This document shows positions 8,001 to 15,418 of a stretch of DNA of 16,682 nt, one piece after another. Each line of letters starts with the position of its first letter. Positions within the stretch are counted from its first letter, which is position 1. The notes beneath the pieces were generated by a model, which saw nothing but the letters and a program-made list of their open reading frames with translations, ran no database searches and had not been told where the DNA came from. The DNA lies in contig PASX01000058.1 in NCBI GenBank assembly GCA_002713455.1, forward strand, positions 1 through 16,682, given 5' to 3'. This DNA is from Fidelibacterota bacterium. GTDB taxonomy: Bacteria; Fidelibacterota; Marinisomatia; Marinisomatales; TCS55. A program made the position numbers and the translations under genes.

Positions 8001-8679
8001 TCAATGGAATAATCTTAATTCGTCTATTCGAGCTAACATAAGCCGAAAATTAAACTTAGATTTTTCTATGACACATGATTGGTATGATTATGATAAAGAT
8101 AAAAATATGAGAATAGACACATTTAAAACAAATAATGGATTACCATCACCTAGACTTATTAATGCACGTTTTTCTACAGGTTTTAGATTCTCTGGGAAAC
8201 GATTATCATACGAGCCTGAGGAAGAAGACTTGATCGATGATACAACAAATGTAGAACAACGAGTAGATGGAGCTAATTTAGCGAACATGTTTAGCGGGAC
8301 TCAAAACATAGGAAGCAATAAACCCCCTAGAGGAGATCTGTGGTCAACATCAGCTAGTTTTAGCTTTGCATACAATAATGCAAATCCAAATAATCCACAA
8401 AAAACATTCTGGATGTCATCAAATTCAACTATCCAGTTTACTGAAGCTTGGAAAATTCAATATAATGCGCGATTTGATCTAATTAATCAAAATCTAGTTA
8501 GTCAGACATTTTCAATATACCGTGATCTTCATTGTTGGGAATTAAGTCTTAATTGGACTCCAAGTGGGTATGCTTCAGGATTATATTTAAAATTGAATGT
8601 TAAATCCCCTAACCTTCGAGATTTAAGATTTGAGCAAAGAGGCGGTACATTTAGTCGTCCATCTTTATTTGATCGTTAA
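5068..8679 (+). CDS. lptD: LPS-assembly outer-membrane protein LptD with extended OstA-like N-terminus
   Basis: 1203 residues, well above the roughly 780 of E. coli LptD. A signal peptide covers about 1-27 (ends TYA-QDN). Residues about 30-240 form an LptA/OstA-like beta-jellyroll (ADVLEN, YLKGNVQF, CDSLFVD, ADTLHYF, GNAILVQD). Further similar strands continue to about 470, giving an enlarged periplasmic part. The LptD C-terminal domain begins near AYTTCDLDHPHFHF (471-484), followed by the hallmark PIFGVPFGLFPHQKGNRHSG (510-529), GGYINGLGYYW and repeated beta-strands rich in aromatic and Asn/Ser residues, as in a barrel. It ends ..SLFDR, without a terminal aromatic. LptD inserts LPS or lipooligosaccharide into the outer leaflet. 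Start 5068 is fixed by an in-frame TAA at 5065-5067; no Shine-Dalgarno is seen. The downstream DUF2007-like gene follows after 20 bases. Confidence 0.9.
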   Translation: MRQLNKNHYGIQKRILCFILLVVSTYAQDNRLRLVRADVLENITINGESMQYLKGNVQFKKGEMVMNCNWARFNKKTEKGFLFENVSMVKNEQNLTCDSLFVDSPNNIMIAYSNTHVWDTTYSLIADTLHYFSELDSGSANGNAILVQDKQTIKSNTIEYVELPEVDGVSYAARGDVIITEEERIATCGEAIYDRENGKTVMKINPKIIDNQQTIAGNEIYLSYNDDILDKVFIPSDAHVTHPINGFREWIEIIDDDSINYSDPVNFSDDMTGSALHGFFVDGKLDSMRLEGMATTLYHIFEDSIYQGNNKASGDTIQMKFKDNDLETIFISGGSEGTYTPDSSDTQMEGPIKYKSEDIEYNMSDESTDLHGDASIDYTNINLTAGFINVAWKNNLLKALPQSERDSLYGNIRPTMVEKGDDPMVGDTMIYNLETKNGKVIRGKTQAEDGYYHGQEIRNQDMSVFYIDDAAYTTCDLDHPHFHFEMNRMKMINEDKVLARPIILYIANIPIFGVPFGLFPHQKGNRHSGWIMPSYGTDARWGGYINGLGYYWAASDFFDSKFTMSLYDRDGVTLRSQNNYTKRYAYSGSFDLETKQRFSGSVPEEDRDIYNLGSNRQTDYVVRWNHRQQLRNNQSAAVNASYYSSGDYNRRTGIEQQKRLNQQAVSNATYSKRWPKSRNSLSINLSSRRDLMAEKKIDQNSIFFSNPSRAGQQINITNNTLPQLAFSHSQRALFPTKLTKKKWYNNINYNYSSRFTNNLKNYFESEAYAIDDSTTGYQWVKNENNDPLEQTFSDYIFSHSSGINMSSKIFKYFNVSPSISLKSDWVNRSYSGFIDSTTGQINKNEVKGFSARTTGSFNINMNTQIYGLFPVKLGKTEAIRHVLSPSIGYSYRPDFSKEVFGKNPGYYETIKQDNGEIAYFDRYSGTLAGGTPRGENQSMNISLNNIFQAKIVDGDSEKKQDLFSWRMSTGRNFVADNFQWNNLNSSIRANISRKLNLDFSMTHDWYDYDKDKNMRIDTFKTNNGLPSPRLINARFSTGFRFSGKRLSYEPEEEDLIDDTTNVEQRVDGANLANMFSGTQNIGSNKPPRGDLWSTSASFSFAYNNANPNNPQKTFWMSSNSTIQFTEAWKIQYNARFDLINQNLVSQTFSIYRDLHCWELSLNWTPSGYASGLYLKLNVKSPNLRDLRFEQRGGTFSRPSLFDR

Positions 8680-8699
8680 ATTAAAACCAGGATAATAAA

Positions 8700-8942
8700 T
8701 TGGAATCATTAGAAGATTGGATCATAATTGGAAAGTATGATGGGTCAGTATTTGCTGAAATGGCGAAAGATATTTTAATTGAAAATGAGATCCCTTGTTA
8801 TACAAAAGGAGATTTTTTTAGTACAGCGTACAATATTAATGCTTTGAGTATGCCAGGTGGCTCTGTGAAATTGTATATTCCTAAAGCATTTAAAGCAAAA
8901 GCAGAAGAGTTAATAAAGGATATTATCCCATCAAATGAGTAA
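8700..8942 (+). CDS. Small DUF2007-type putative signal-transducing protein
   Basis: 80 residues, soluble, no signal peptide. The pattern (an opening strand W-I-I-I-G-K-Y, a helix V-F-A-E-M-A-K-D-I-L-I-E-N-E-I-P-C-Y, then G-G-S-V-K-L-Y-I-P-K and a helix with A-E-E-L-I-K) fits DUF2007 (PF09413), small proteins of unknown function often annotated as signal-transducing. The start is TTG at 8700, supported by AGGA at 8689-8692 with a 7-base spacer. The next in-frame ATG, at residue 21, would cut the first strand. It lies 20 bases after lptD and overlaps hisS by 8 bases, so it is co-transcribed with both. No specific job can be read from the sequence. Confidence 0.75.
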   Translation: MESLEDWIIIGKYDGSVFAEMAKDILIENEIPCYTKGDFFSTAYNINALSMPGGSVKLYIPKAFKAKAEELIKDIIPSNE

Positions 8943-10197
8943 AGAACCTATTCGCTCAATTAAAGGAACGCAGGATATTCTTCCTGACCAGTCTTCTAGG
9001 TGGCAAACTCTAGAATCGACTATTCGTAATACCATGCATACTTATGATTACTTTGAAATACGTACACCTGCTTTTGAAAACACATCATTATTTCTGCATA
9101 GTGTGGGTGAAGAAAGCGATATTGTTTCTAAGGAAATGTATACTTGGATAGATCAAGGCGGTGAAAATCTTACTCTTAAGCCAGAGTTAACGGCACCAGT
9201 TACAAGAGCTTTTATTCAAAATAATCTTGGTGGTCTAAATCCAATTAATAAGCTTTACTATATAGACTCTCTTTTTAGAAGAGAAAGACCTCAAAAAGGG
9301 CGATATAGGCAATTTCATCAATTTGGGGTTGAGGTTTTTGGCTCAGAATTTCCTGAGATTGATGTTGAAGTTATTTCTTTAGCAATGTCTATTTTTAATA
9401 CTCTCGAATTAGAAGGACTTACTTTGGAATTAAATTCGATAGGTTCTGAAGACTGTCGAAATAATTTCCGAACAGCAATTAAAGAATATTTAAAACCAAA
9501 TTTTGACAAATTAAGTGAAACAAGTCAAAAGCGATTTAAAAGGAATCCTCTACGAATACTAGATACAAAATCTCTAGAGGAAAAAACCCTACTAAAAGAT
9601 GGTCCCCAAATTTCAGACTACTGGACTTCTGATGATAAAGATCACTTTAATGAAGTTTGCGAGCTTTTAGATAAAATAAATATAAAATTTGAATTATCAC
9701 CAAATTTAGTGAGAGGTTTAGATTATTATACACGAACAACGTTCGAGGTCACTTCTAATCTACTAGGTGCTCAGAATGCAATTTGTGGAGGCGGCCGTTA
9801 CGATGGGTTAGTTGAACAGTTGGGTGGCAAACCTACTCCTGGTATTGGATTTGCTGCTGGTATGGAACGATTATTATTAGTAAATCAAAAAAGTGATGAA
9901 ACAATAAAATCTCAAATTTATGTTATTGGGCTTGGTGATTCAGCTCGATCACTAATTATAAACATAGCCTTAGAATTAAGACAAAATAATATTCGTACTA
10001 GTTTTGATCTATTAAGAAGATCGATAAAATCACAAATGAGAGATGCAAATAAGCTTGGGGCTAAATATGTGATTATTATTGGAGAAGAAGAACTAGCAAA
10101 AAATATTGCTACAATAAAAAATCTATCAAACAGCGATCAAGAACAAATTCCGCTAGATTCAATTTTAAGTCATATAAAATCTTTACCTTTAAAATAA
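8935..10197 (+). CDS. hisS: Histidyl-tRNA synthetase
   Basis: 420 residues, normal length. It opens with the typical I-K-G-T-Q-D-I-L-P (9-17). Class II motifs are complete: T-L-K-P-E-L-T-A-P-V-T-R-A (80-92); motif 2, FRRERPQKGRYRQFHQFGVE (114-133); the two histidine-specific signatures L-V-R-G-L-D-Y-Y-T-R-T-T-F-E (258-271) and G-G-G-R-Y-D-G-L (285-292); and motif 3 around G303-x-G-F-A-A-G-M-E-R-L (303-313). About 325-420 is the C-terminal anticodon-binding domain. It charges tRNA-His with histidine in the cytoplasm. The ATG overlaps the preceding stop (ATGAGTAA), indicating translational coupling. Sixty-seven bases without a clear terminator separate it from topA. Confidence 0.97.
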   Translation: MSKEPIRSIKGTQDILPDQSSRWQTLESTIRNTMHTYDYFEIRTPAFENTSLFLHSVGEESDIVSKEMYTWIDQGGENLTLKPELTAPVTRAFIQNNLGGLNPINKLYYIDSLFRRERPQKGRYRQFHQFGVEVFGSEFPEIDVEVISLAMSIFNTLELEGLTLELNSIGSEDCRNNFRTAIKEYLKPNFDKLSETSQKRFKRNPLRILDTKSLEEKTLLKDGPQISDYWTSDDKDHFNEVCELLDKINIKFELSPNLVRGLDYYTRTTFEVTSNLLGAQNAICGGGRYDGLVEQLGGKPTPGIGFAAGMERLLLVNQKSDETIKSQIYVIGLGDSARSLIINIALELRQNNIRTSFDLLRRSIKSQMRDANKLGAKYVIIIGEEELAKNIATIKNLSNSDQEQIPLDSILSHIKSLPLK

Positions 10198-10212
10198 TTT
10201 CAATTACATTAA

Positions 10213-10224
10213 TATACGCGCGCG
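10213..10224. other. Alternating purine-pyrimidine tract with (CG)4 upstream of topA
   Basis: TATACGCGCGCG is a 12-base strictly alternating pyrimidine-purine run whose last eight bases are (CG)4. It stands out in AT-rich intergenic DNA, 40 bases before the topA start codon. Such tracts can adopt Z-DNA under negative supercoiling. Any regulatory role is speculation. Confidence 0.35.
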
Positions 10225-10264
10225 AAAATGAATGAATTAATTGTATTTAGTTAGTTAGACACAA

Positions 10265-12778
10265 ATGAATAATAAACCTCTTATAATTGTTGAATCGCCC
10301 TCAAAAGCAAAAACTATATCAAAATATTTAGATGATAAATATGAAGTTTTAGCTTCCGTTGGTCATATAAAAGATCTTCCAAAAAAAGATTTAGGCGTTG
10401 ATATAGATGATAATTTTGCAATTGTTGAAGATATCCTGCCAGATAAAAAATCATTTTTTAAAGAACTAATTGATCTGGCTAATAAAACTAATCAGGTGGT
10501 AATTGCTACTGACCCGGATCGCGAAGGAGAAGCAATCGCTGCGCATATCGCTAGTGAGGTTGATAATAGTAAAATTTCTCGTGTTCAATTTACTGAAATT
10601 ACTAAAGAAGGTGTTGCGGAAGGAATGAGCTCTCCTAGACCAATTGACAAAGATATGGTAAGTGCACGAACTGCACGTCGTATAATTGATCGCCTGGTAG
10701 GATATAAAGTTTCCCGTGTTCTTTGGAGCTGTTTAAAAAAGAATATGAAATTTGTTCAAGTCTCACTTTCAGCTGGAAGAGTTCAGTCTGCTGCACTCAG
10801 AATAATTGTACAAAGAGAAAGACTAAGACAGTCTTTTCATGGTGCTAATTATTATGATCTAAAAGCAACATTTAGTATTGATGATAATTCTTTTTCAGCT
10901 ACGTTAATTCGATTAGATGGTAAAAAAATCGCCACTGGAAAAGATTTTGATCCAGATTCAGGAAAATTAAAAAATTCTAATGTCCTTTTATTGTCTAAAG
11001 CGCAAGCAGATGAATTAGTTAAAGAATTAAAACAAGGGACTTTTTTAGTTTCTGATATTGAAGAAAAAATAAAAAATTCTAACCCTAAACCACCTTTTAC
11101 AACATCAACGCTCCAGCAAGAAGCAGCTCGAAAACTACGTTCTTCTGCTAGAAAAACGATGCGAACTGCGCAAAGACTTTATGAGAATGGTTTTATTACA
11201 TATATGAGAACTGATTCTACTTTACTTTCCGATGAAGGAATTAAAGGCTCTCAAAATGAAATTATATCTAGGTTTGGGAAAGAATATTTACCTGAGCAGC
11301 CTAAAGTCTACAAAACAAAAGTGAAAAATGCGCAAGAAGCCCATGAAGCAATTCGTCCAGCGGGAATTAATTTTGCTACAGTTGATCAAGTAAAAAATAA
11401 AATAGATGAAGATGCATCTAAGCTTTATGATCTAATTCGCAAAAGAACTTTAGCATCTCAAATGAAGTCAGCTAAAATAAAACAAATTTCTATTACCATA
11501 GAAAATCAACAATCATCATTTAGAGCTAATGGCAAAAAAATTATATTCCCAGGGTATATGGCAGCTTATGTTGAAAGTACGGATAAAAGAAATGGAGTTA
11601 CTGAAGATCAAGAAACTATTCTTCCTGAAATGATAAGTGGTCAAAATCTAGAATGTAGTGAACTTGTTTCAGATGAACATTCTACAAAACCACCTGCAAG
11701 ATTTACAGAGGCTTCTTTAGTAAAAGAATTAGAAGCCCAAGGAATAGGTCGACCCTCAACTTTTGCAAATATAATTGATACTATCGTTTACCGGACATAT
11801 GTATATAGAGATCGTGGAAAACTTACCCCAACTTTCCTTGGTGTGGCAGTAACGCAACTATTAGAAAACCACTTTACTGAACTAGTAGATACCAAGTTTA
11901 CTGCAAATATGGAAGATGGATTAGATGCGATTTCACGTGGAGAAAAAGAAGCAACACCTTTTATGAAAGATTTTTATTTTGGAACTGAAGGACAGACAGG
12001 CCTTGAAGCAATGCTTGATGATAAAGTTGATATAGGAAAAGCATGCTCAGTACAATTTGAGAACGATGGCGAGCCAATTGAGATCCGAGTTGGTCAATAT
12101 GGACCATTTATTCAACAAGGTGAAATTAGAAAATCTATTCCACAAAATATTTTTCTCGGTGATATTAATATCGATAAAGCTCTAGAAATATTAAATGAAG
12201 AAATAAATGAAGATAAAGAACTTGGAATTGACACAGATTCTGGAGAAACAATTTTCTTAAAAAGTGGCCCCTATGGACCTTACGTACAATTAGGAGAAAC
12301 TAATAAAAGAAAGGCAATACCCAAAGGTACAGATTTATCTGAAGTTGATCTGGCGCTTGGACAAAAACTTATTGATCTTCCTAGGATATTGGGCTTACAT
12401 CCTGAAACTAATGAAGATGTGAAAGCTGATTATGGGCGTTTTGGACCATATGTCACAGCAGGTAAAGGCAAAAATGGTCGTATCCCACCAAATATGTCAC
12501 CTCTTACCATAGAACTAAGTGATGCTTTAGAACTAATTAAAAAACGTTCTAGCGGCCCTCAGGAATTACGTAATTTAGGAGACCATCCTGAAACAGGTGA
12601 ATCATTAATTCTAAAAGATGGACGTTATGGACCTTATATGACGGATGGAAAAGTAAATGCATCCCTACCTAGAGATGCTGATCCAGAAAAAATTACACTA
12701 GAAGAGGCTGTTGAAATAATCAACAAAAAACGGGCTGCTCCACCAAGGAAAAAAAGAAGAAAAGCTAAAAAGAAATGA
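10265..12778 (+). CDS. topA: DNA topoisomerase I (type IA), repeat-tailed form without zinc fingers
   Basis: 837 residues. The N-terminal Toprim domain has the catalytic E10 in IIVESPSKAKTI and the metal-binding DPDRE at 83-87. The type IA core follows, with L-S-A-G-R-V-Q-S (168-175) and the active-site Tyr313 plus R315 in FITYMRTDST; ARFTEASLVKELEAQGIGRP (478-497) is also typical. The C-terminus lacks the CxxC zinc fingers of the E. coli enzyme. Instead it has four topoisomerase C-terminal repeats, marked by G-[QPR]-[YF]-G-P-[YF] at 609-615, 668-673, 724-729 and 786-791, and a Lys/Arg-rich tail (826-837) likely to hold DNA. It relaxes negative supercoils. No Shine-Dalgarno is visible before the ATG. 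Its stop overlaps the next start by four bases (ATGA). Confidence 0.97.
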   Translation: MNNKPLIIVESPSKAKTISKYLDDKYEVLASVGHIKDLPKKDLGVDIDDNFAIVEDILPDKKSFFKELIDLANKTNQVVIATDPDREGEAIAAHIASEVDNSKISRVQFTEITKEGVAEGMSSPRPIDKDMVSARTARRIIDRLVGYKVSRVLWSCLKKNMKFVQVSLSAGRVQSAALRIIVQRERLRQSFHGANYYDLKATFSIDDNSFSATLIRLDGKKIATGKDFDPDSGKLKNSNVLLLSKAQADELVKELKQGTFLVSDIEEKIKNSNPKPPFTTSTLQQEAARKLRSSARKTMRTAQRLYENGFITYMRTDSTLLSDEGIKGSQNEIISRFGKEYLPEQPKVYKTKVKNAQEAHEAIRPAGINFATVDQVKNKIDEDASKLYDLIRKRTLASQMKSAKIKQISITIENQQSSFRANGKKIIFPGYMAAYVESTDKRNGVTEDQETILPEMISGQNLECSELVSDEHSTKPPARFTEASLVKELEAQGIGRPSTFANIIDTIVYRTYVYRDRGKLTPTFLGVAVTQLLENHFTELVDTKFTANMEDGLDAISRGEKEATPFMKDFYFGTEGQTGLEAMLDDKVDIGKACSVQFENDGEPIEIRVGQYGPFIQQGEIRKSIPQNIFLGDINIDKALEILNEEINEDKELGIDTDSGETIFLKSGPYGPYVQLGETNKRKAIPKGTDLSEVDLALGQKLIDLPRILGLHPETNEDVKADYGRFGPYVTAGKGKNGRIPPNMSPLTIELSDALELIKKRSSGPQELRNLGDHPETGESLILKDGRYGPYMTDGKVNASLPRDADPEKITLEEAVEIINKKRAAPPRKKRRKAKKK

Positions 12779-13200
12779 TAAAAAAAATTTTAATAAGTAT
12801 ATTTTTCGTTGTTCTAAGTGCAGATGAAAAAAACGAACTGATTATTGATATTGAAAAAAGTTTAATGGCGACTTGCTGTTGGAGTGGTACAGTTTATGAT
12901 CATGGTAACAAAGAGATGGAAGTGCAAATTGCAAGTATGGTCAGTAGAGGAAAAAGCAAGCCTGAAGTCTTGAACTATTTTACAGAAAAATATGGAGAAC
13001 GTGTGTTATCAACACCTGTTGTAGAAGGGTTTAATATTTTTGCTTGGCTTGCTCCCGTTTTTATTTCTCTAATTGGACTTGGAATCATTATTACATATAT
13101 GAAAATTGGCAAAACTGAAATATCCGCTATAAAAAATAGTTCAAACAAAAAAATTAAATATAATGATGATATTGAACGCGAGCTTAAGGATCTCGATTAA
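12775..13200 (+). CDS. CcmH-like cytochrome c maturation protein, CC-W variant
   Basis: 141 residues. An N-terminal signal peptide (about 1-16) precedes a CcmH-like domain (about 20-88): a helix, the cysteine site MATCCWSGTVYDHG (31-44), R-G-K-S-K-P-E-V-L-N-Y-F (58-69) and E-K-Y-G-E-R-V-L-S-T-P (71-81). One membrane helix follows (about 89-110), then a basic/acidic cytoplasmic tail. In classical CcmH/CycL the redox site is LRCxxC; here two adjacent cysteines, C34-C35, then Trp take its place, as I recall for a divergent CcmH subfamily outside Proteobacteria. Classical CcmH reduces apocytochrome c cysteines before haem attachment; whether this form does is uncertain. It overlaps topA by four bases, and no other ccm gene is in the window. 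Confidence 0.7.
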   Translation: MIKKILISIFFVVLSADEKNELIIDIEKSLMATCCWSGTVYDHGNKEMEVQIASMVSRGKSKPEVLNYFTEKYGERVLSTPVVEGFNIFAWLAPVFISLIGLGIIITYMKIGKTEISAIKNSSNKKIKYNDDIERELKDLD

Positions 13201-13317
13201 ATTCGTAATAACTTAGTAATAATTCATTATTCCACCTTTATTTATAAATAGATTATATTTTTCCTAACTTCTTAACTACTATTAATCAATAAATCTACAG
13301 AGATTAGTAAATTAATT

Positions 13318-14649
13318 ATGAGTATTGATAAAATTGTTTCATTATGTAAACGGCGGGGATTTATTTTTCAGAGTTCTGAAATTTATGGGGGATTTCGAGC
13401 TGTTTATGATTATGGTCCATTAGGAATCACTTTAAAAAATAATATTTCACAATTATGGTGGCGCAATATGACTCAATTACATGAAAATATTGTTGGGATA
13501 GATAGTGGAATTTTAATGCATCCAAAAATTTGGGAAGCTTCGGGCCATGTAGGAGCTTTTAATGATCCTTTGGTTGATTGTAAAGAATGTAAATCTCGCT
13601 TCCGTTCTGATGAATTAATAGATAATGATACAGATAAAATAAATTGGCTAGAGGTTCAATGTCCAAAATGTGGAAATACTGGAAAACTGACAGAACCCCG
13701 GCAATTTAATTTAATGTTCAAAACAAATATTGGTGCTGTTGAAGATGAATCAAATATTGCTTTTTTAAGACCAGAGACAGCGCAAGGTATTTATGTTAAT
13801 TACCTACTAGTTCAAAATGCAATGAGATTAAAGATTCCCTTTGGAATTGCACAAATAGGAAAAGCATTCCGAAATGAAATTGTTGCTAGAAATTTTATTT
13901 TTCGCACGCGTGAGTTTGAACAAATGGAAATGCAATATTTTGTTAAGCCCGGCAATGATGATGATGCATTAAATGCTTGGAAAAAAGAACGAATGATATT
14001 TTATGAAGAACTTGGAATTAATTCTTCTAAGTTACGTTTTCATCAACATGGCGATAGTGAACTTGCTCATTACGCAAAAGAAGCTTGGGATATTGAATTT
14101 GAATTTCCATTTGGCTGGTCCGAAATCGAAGGTATTCATAATCGTACTGATTATGATTTAGCAAAACATGAAGAATTTTCAGGAAAAAAAATGGAAATAT
14201 TCGATCAAGAAAAAAATGAAAGATTTCTTCCTTATATAATAGAAACTTCTGCAGGTTTAAATCGAATTTTATTAGCAGTGCTTAGTCATAGCTATTGGGA
14301 GGATAAAGAAAATAATCGTATTGTAATGAAATTACATCCTAAAATAGCTCCAATAACTACAGTCGTTTGTCCTTTGTTAAAAAAAGATGGTCTACCAGAA
14401 ATTGGACATAAAGTTGTTGAGATTTTAAAACCTCATTTTAATACTATTTATGATCAACAAGGTTCAATTGGTAAACGCTATTATCGCCAAGATGAAGCTG
14501 GTACACCGTTTTGTATTACTATAGATCATCAAACATCTGATGATAATTCAGTAACTCTTAGACATCGAGATACACAGAAACAGGATAGAATCCCGATAGA
14601 ACAATTAATTAAAACAATTAATGATAATATGGAGAATTTTAATGAATAA
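13318..14649 (+). CDS. glyS: Glycyl-tRNA synthetase, dimeric (alpha2) type
   Basis: 443 residues, the single-chain alpha2 enzyme rather than the GlyQ/GlyS alpha2-beta2 pair. The opening S-L-C-K-R-R-G-F-I-F-Q-S-S-E-I-Y-G-G (8-25) and Y-D-Y-G-P-L-G (30-36) are diagnostic. A zinc-type insertion has C88-x-x-C91 and C115-x-x-C118. Class II motif 2 is F184-R-N-E with R198-E-F-E-Q-M-E-M-Q-Y-F; motif 3 is E309-T-S-A-G-L-N-R-I-L-L (309-319). About 345-440 is the anticodon-binding domain. It charges tRNA-Gly. No Shine-Dalgarno is evident. The 117-base gap upstream shows no clear promoter or terminator, only a weak AATCT/AGATT dyad near the start. The stop overlaps the next gene by 8 bases. Confidence 0.97.
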   Translation: MSIDKIVSLCKRRGFIFQSSEIYGGFRAVYDYGPLGITLKNNISQLWWRNMTQLHENIVGIDSGILMHPKIWEASGHVGAFNDPLVDCKECKSRFRSDELIDNDTDKINWLEVQCPKCGNTGKLTEPRQFNLMFKTNIGAVEDESNIAFLRPETAQGIYVNYLLVQNAMRLKIPFGIAQIGKAFRNEIVARNFIFRTREFEQMEMQYFVKPGNDDDALNAWKKERMIFYEELGINSSKLRFHQHGDSELAHYAKEAWDIEFEFPFGWSEIEGIHNRTDYDLAKHEEFSGKKMEIFDQEKNERFLPYIIETSAGLNRILLAVLSHSYWEDKENNRIVMKLHPKIAPITTVVCPLLKKDGLPEIGHKVVEILKPHFNTIYDQQGSIGKRYYRQDEAGTPFCITIDHQTSDDNSVTLRHRDTQKQDRIPIEQLIKTINDNMENFNE

Positions 14650-15394
14650 TCATTTGACACTTCGTTCTGGTAATCCGACATTAAATGCCAAAACGTTTAG
14701 CGGTTTTGACTTAACCACTGGTACAACAATGACTATAATGGGGACAGTGCAAAAAACAAGTTTTGCACTATTATTATTAATGTGCACTGCATTATTTACA
14801 TGGAATCTTCCAACTGGAGATCCAAGATCAAGTGGATTAATGATTATGGGTATGATCGGTGGTTTTATAGTTGCATTAATTACCGCCTTTAAGCCACATC
14901 TTGCAAAATTTACTGTTCCAATTTATTCACTTTTACAAGGATTAGCTCTTGGAGGTATATCAAAATTTTTCGAAACAATGTATCCTGGGATAGTAACTCA
15001 AGCGGTGATGCTTACTTTTGGTACTTTGGCTGCACTTTTACTCGCTTACAGTTCAGGCTTAATTAAAGCGACAGAAAATTTTAAACTTGGTATAGTTGCA
15101 GCTACTGGAGGGATTGCTTTTGTGTATCTTATTAGCTGGGTTCTTAGTTGGTTTAGCATCGAAGTTCCATTAATTCATTCAAACTCCAATATGGGTATTT
15201 TATTTAGTATTGGAGTAGTTGTAATTGCTGCATTGAATTTGGTTTTAGATTTTGATTTCATTGAAGAAGGTGCAGAGCGTGGTGCTCCTAAATATATGGA
15301 ATGGTATGGTGCATTTGGACTTATGGTGACACTGATATGGTTATATTTAGAAATTTTGCGTTTACTTGCAAAATTGTCATCACGTAGAAATTGA
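14642..15394 (+). CDS. Bax inhibitor-1/YccA-family membrane protein
   Basis: 250 residues with about seven hydrophobic segments after a polar N-terminus of about 35 residues. The start of the domain, F-S-G-F-D-L-T-T-G-T-T-M-T-I-M-G-T-V-x-K-T, and the ending N-L-V-L-D-F-D-F-I-E-E-G with P-K-Y-M-E-W-Y-G-A-F-G-L-M-V-T-L-I-W-L-Y-L-E-I-L-R-L match the bacterial Bax1-I (PF12811) type. The conserved acidic residues in the last helices are those of the BI-1/TMBIM superfamily, some members of which carry calcium or protons. The bacterial role is unsettled. ATG 14642 is chosen because GGAG lies 7 bases before it and it overlaps the glyS stop by 8 bases. An upstream in-frame ATG at 14621 lacks these features. 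Confidence 0.9.
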   Translation: MNNHLTLRSGNPTLNAKTFSGFDLTTGTTMTIMGTVQKTSFALLLLMCTALFTWNLPTGDPRSSGLMIMGMIGGFIVALITAFKPHLAKFTVPIYSLLQGLALGGISKFFETMYPGIVTQAVMLTFGTLAALLLAYSSGLIKATENFKLGIVAATGGIAFVYLISWVLSWFSIEVPLIHSNSNMGILFSIGVVVIAALNLVLDFDFIEEGAERGAPKYMEWYGAFGLMVTLIWLYLEILRLLAKLSSRRN

Positions 15395-15418
15395 TCTAAA
15401 ACAAAAATCAAATTATCG

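Noticed and set aside
8088..8288. Minus-strand open frame inside lptD
   Set aside because: It lies wholly within the LptD barrel region with no recognisable protein pattern.
9318..9509. Minus-strand open frame inside hisS
   Set aside because: It is antisense to well-conserved histidyl-tRNA synthetase sequence.
10228..10254. Eight-codon frame MNELIVFS upstream of topA, considered as a leader peptide
   Set aside because: Very short, no run of regulatory codons, no attenuator hairpin with a T-run after it.
13201..13317. Short palindromes (AATAAT/ATTATT and AATCT/AGATT) before glyS, considered as terminator or T-box
   Set aside because: Stems are five or six AT-rich pairs without a T-run, and no T-box element is recognisable.
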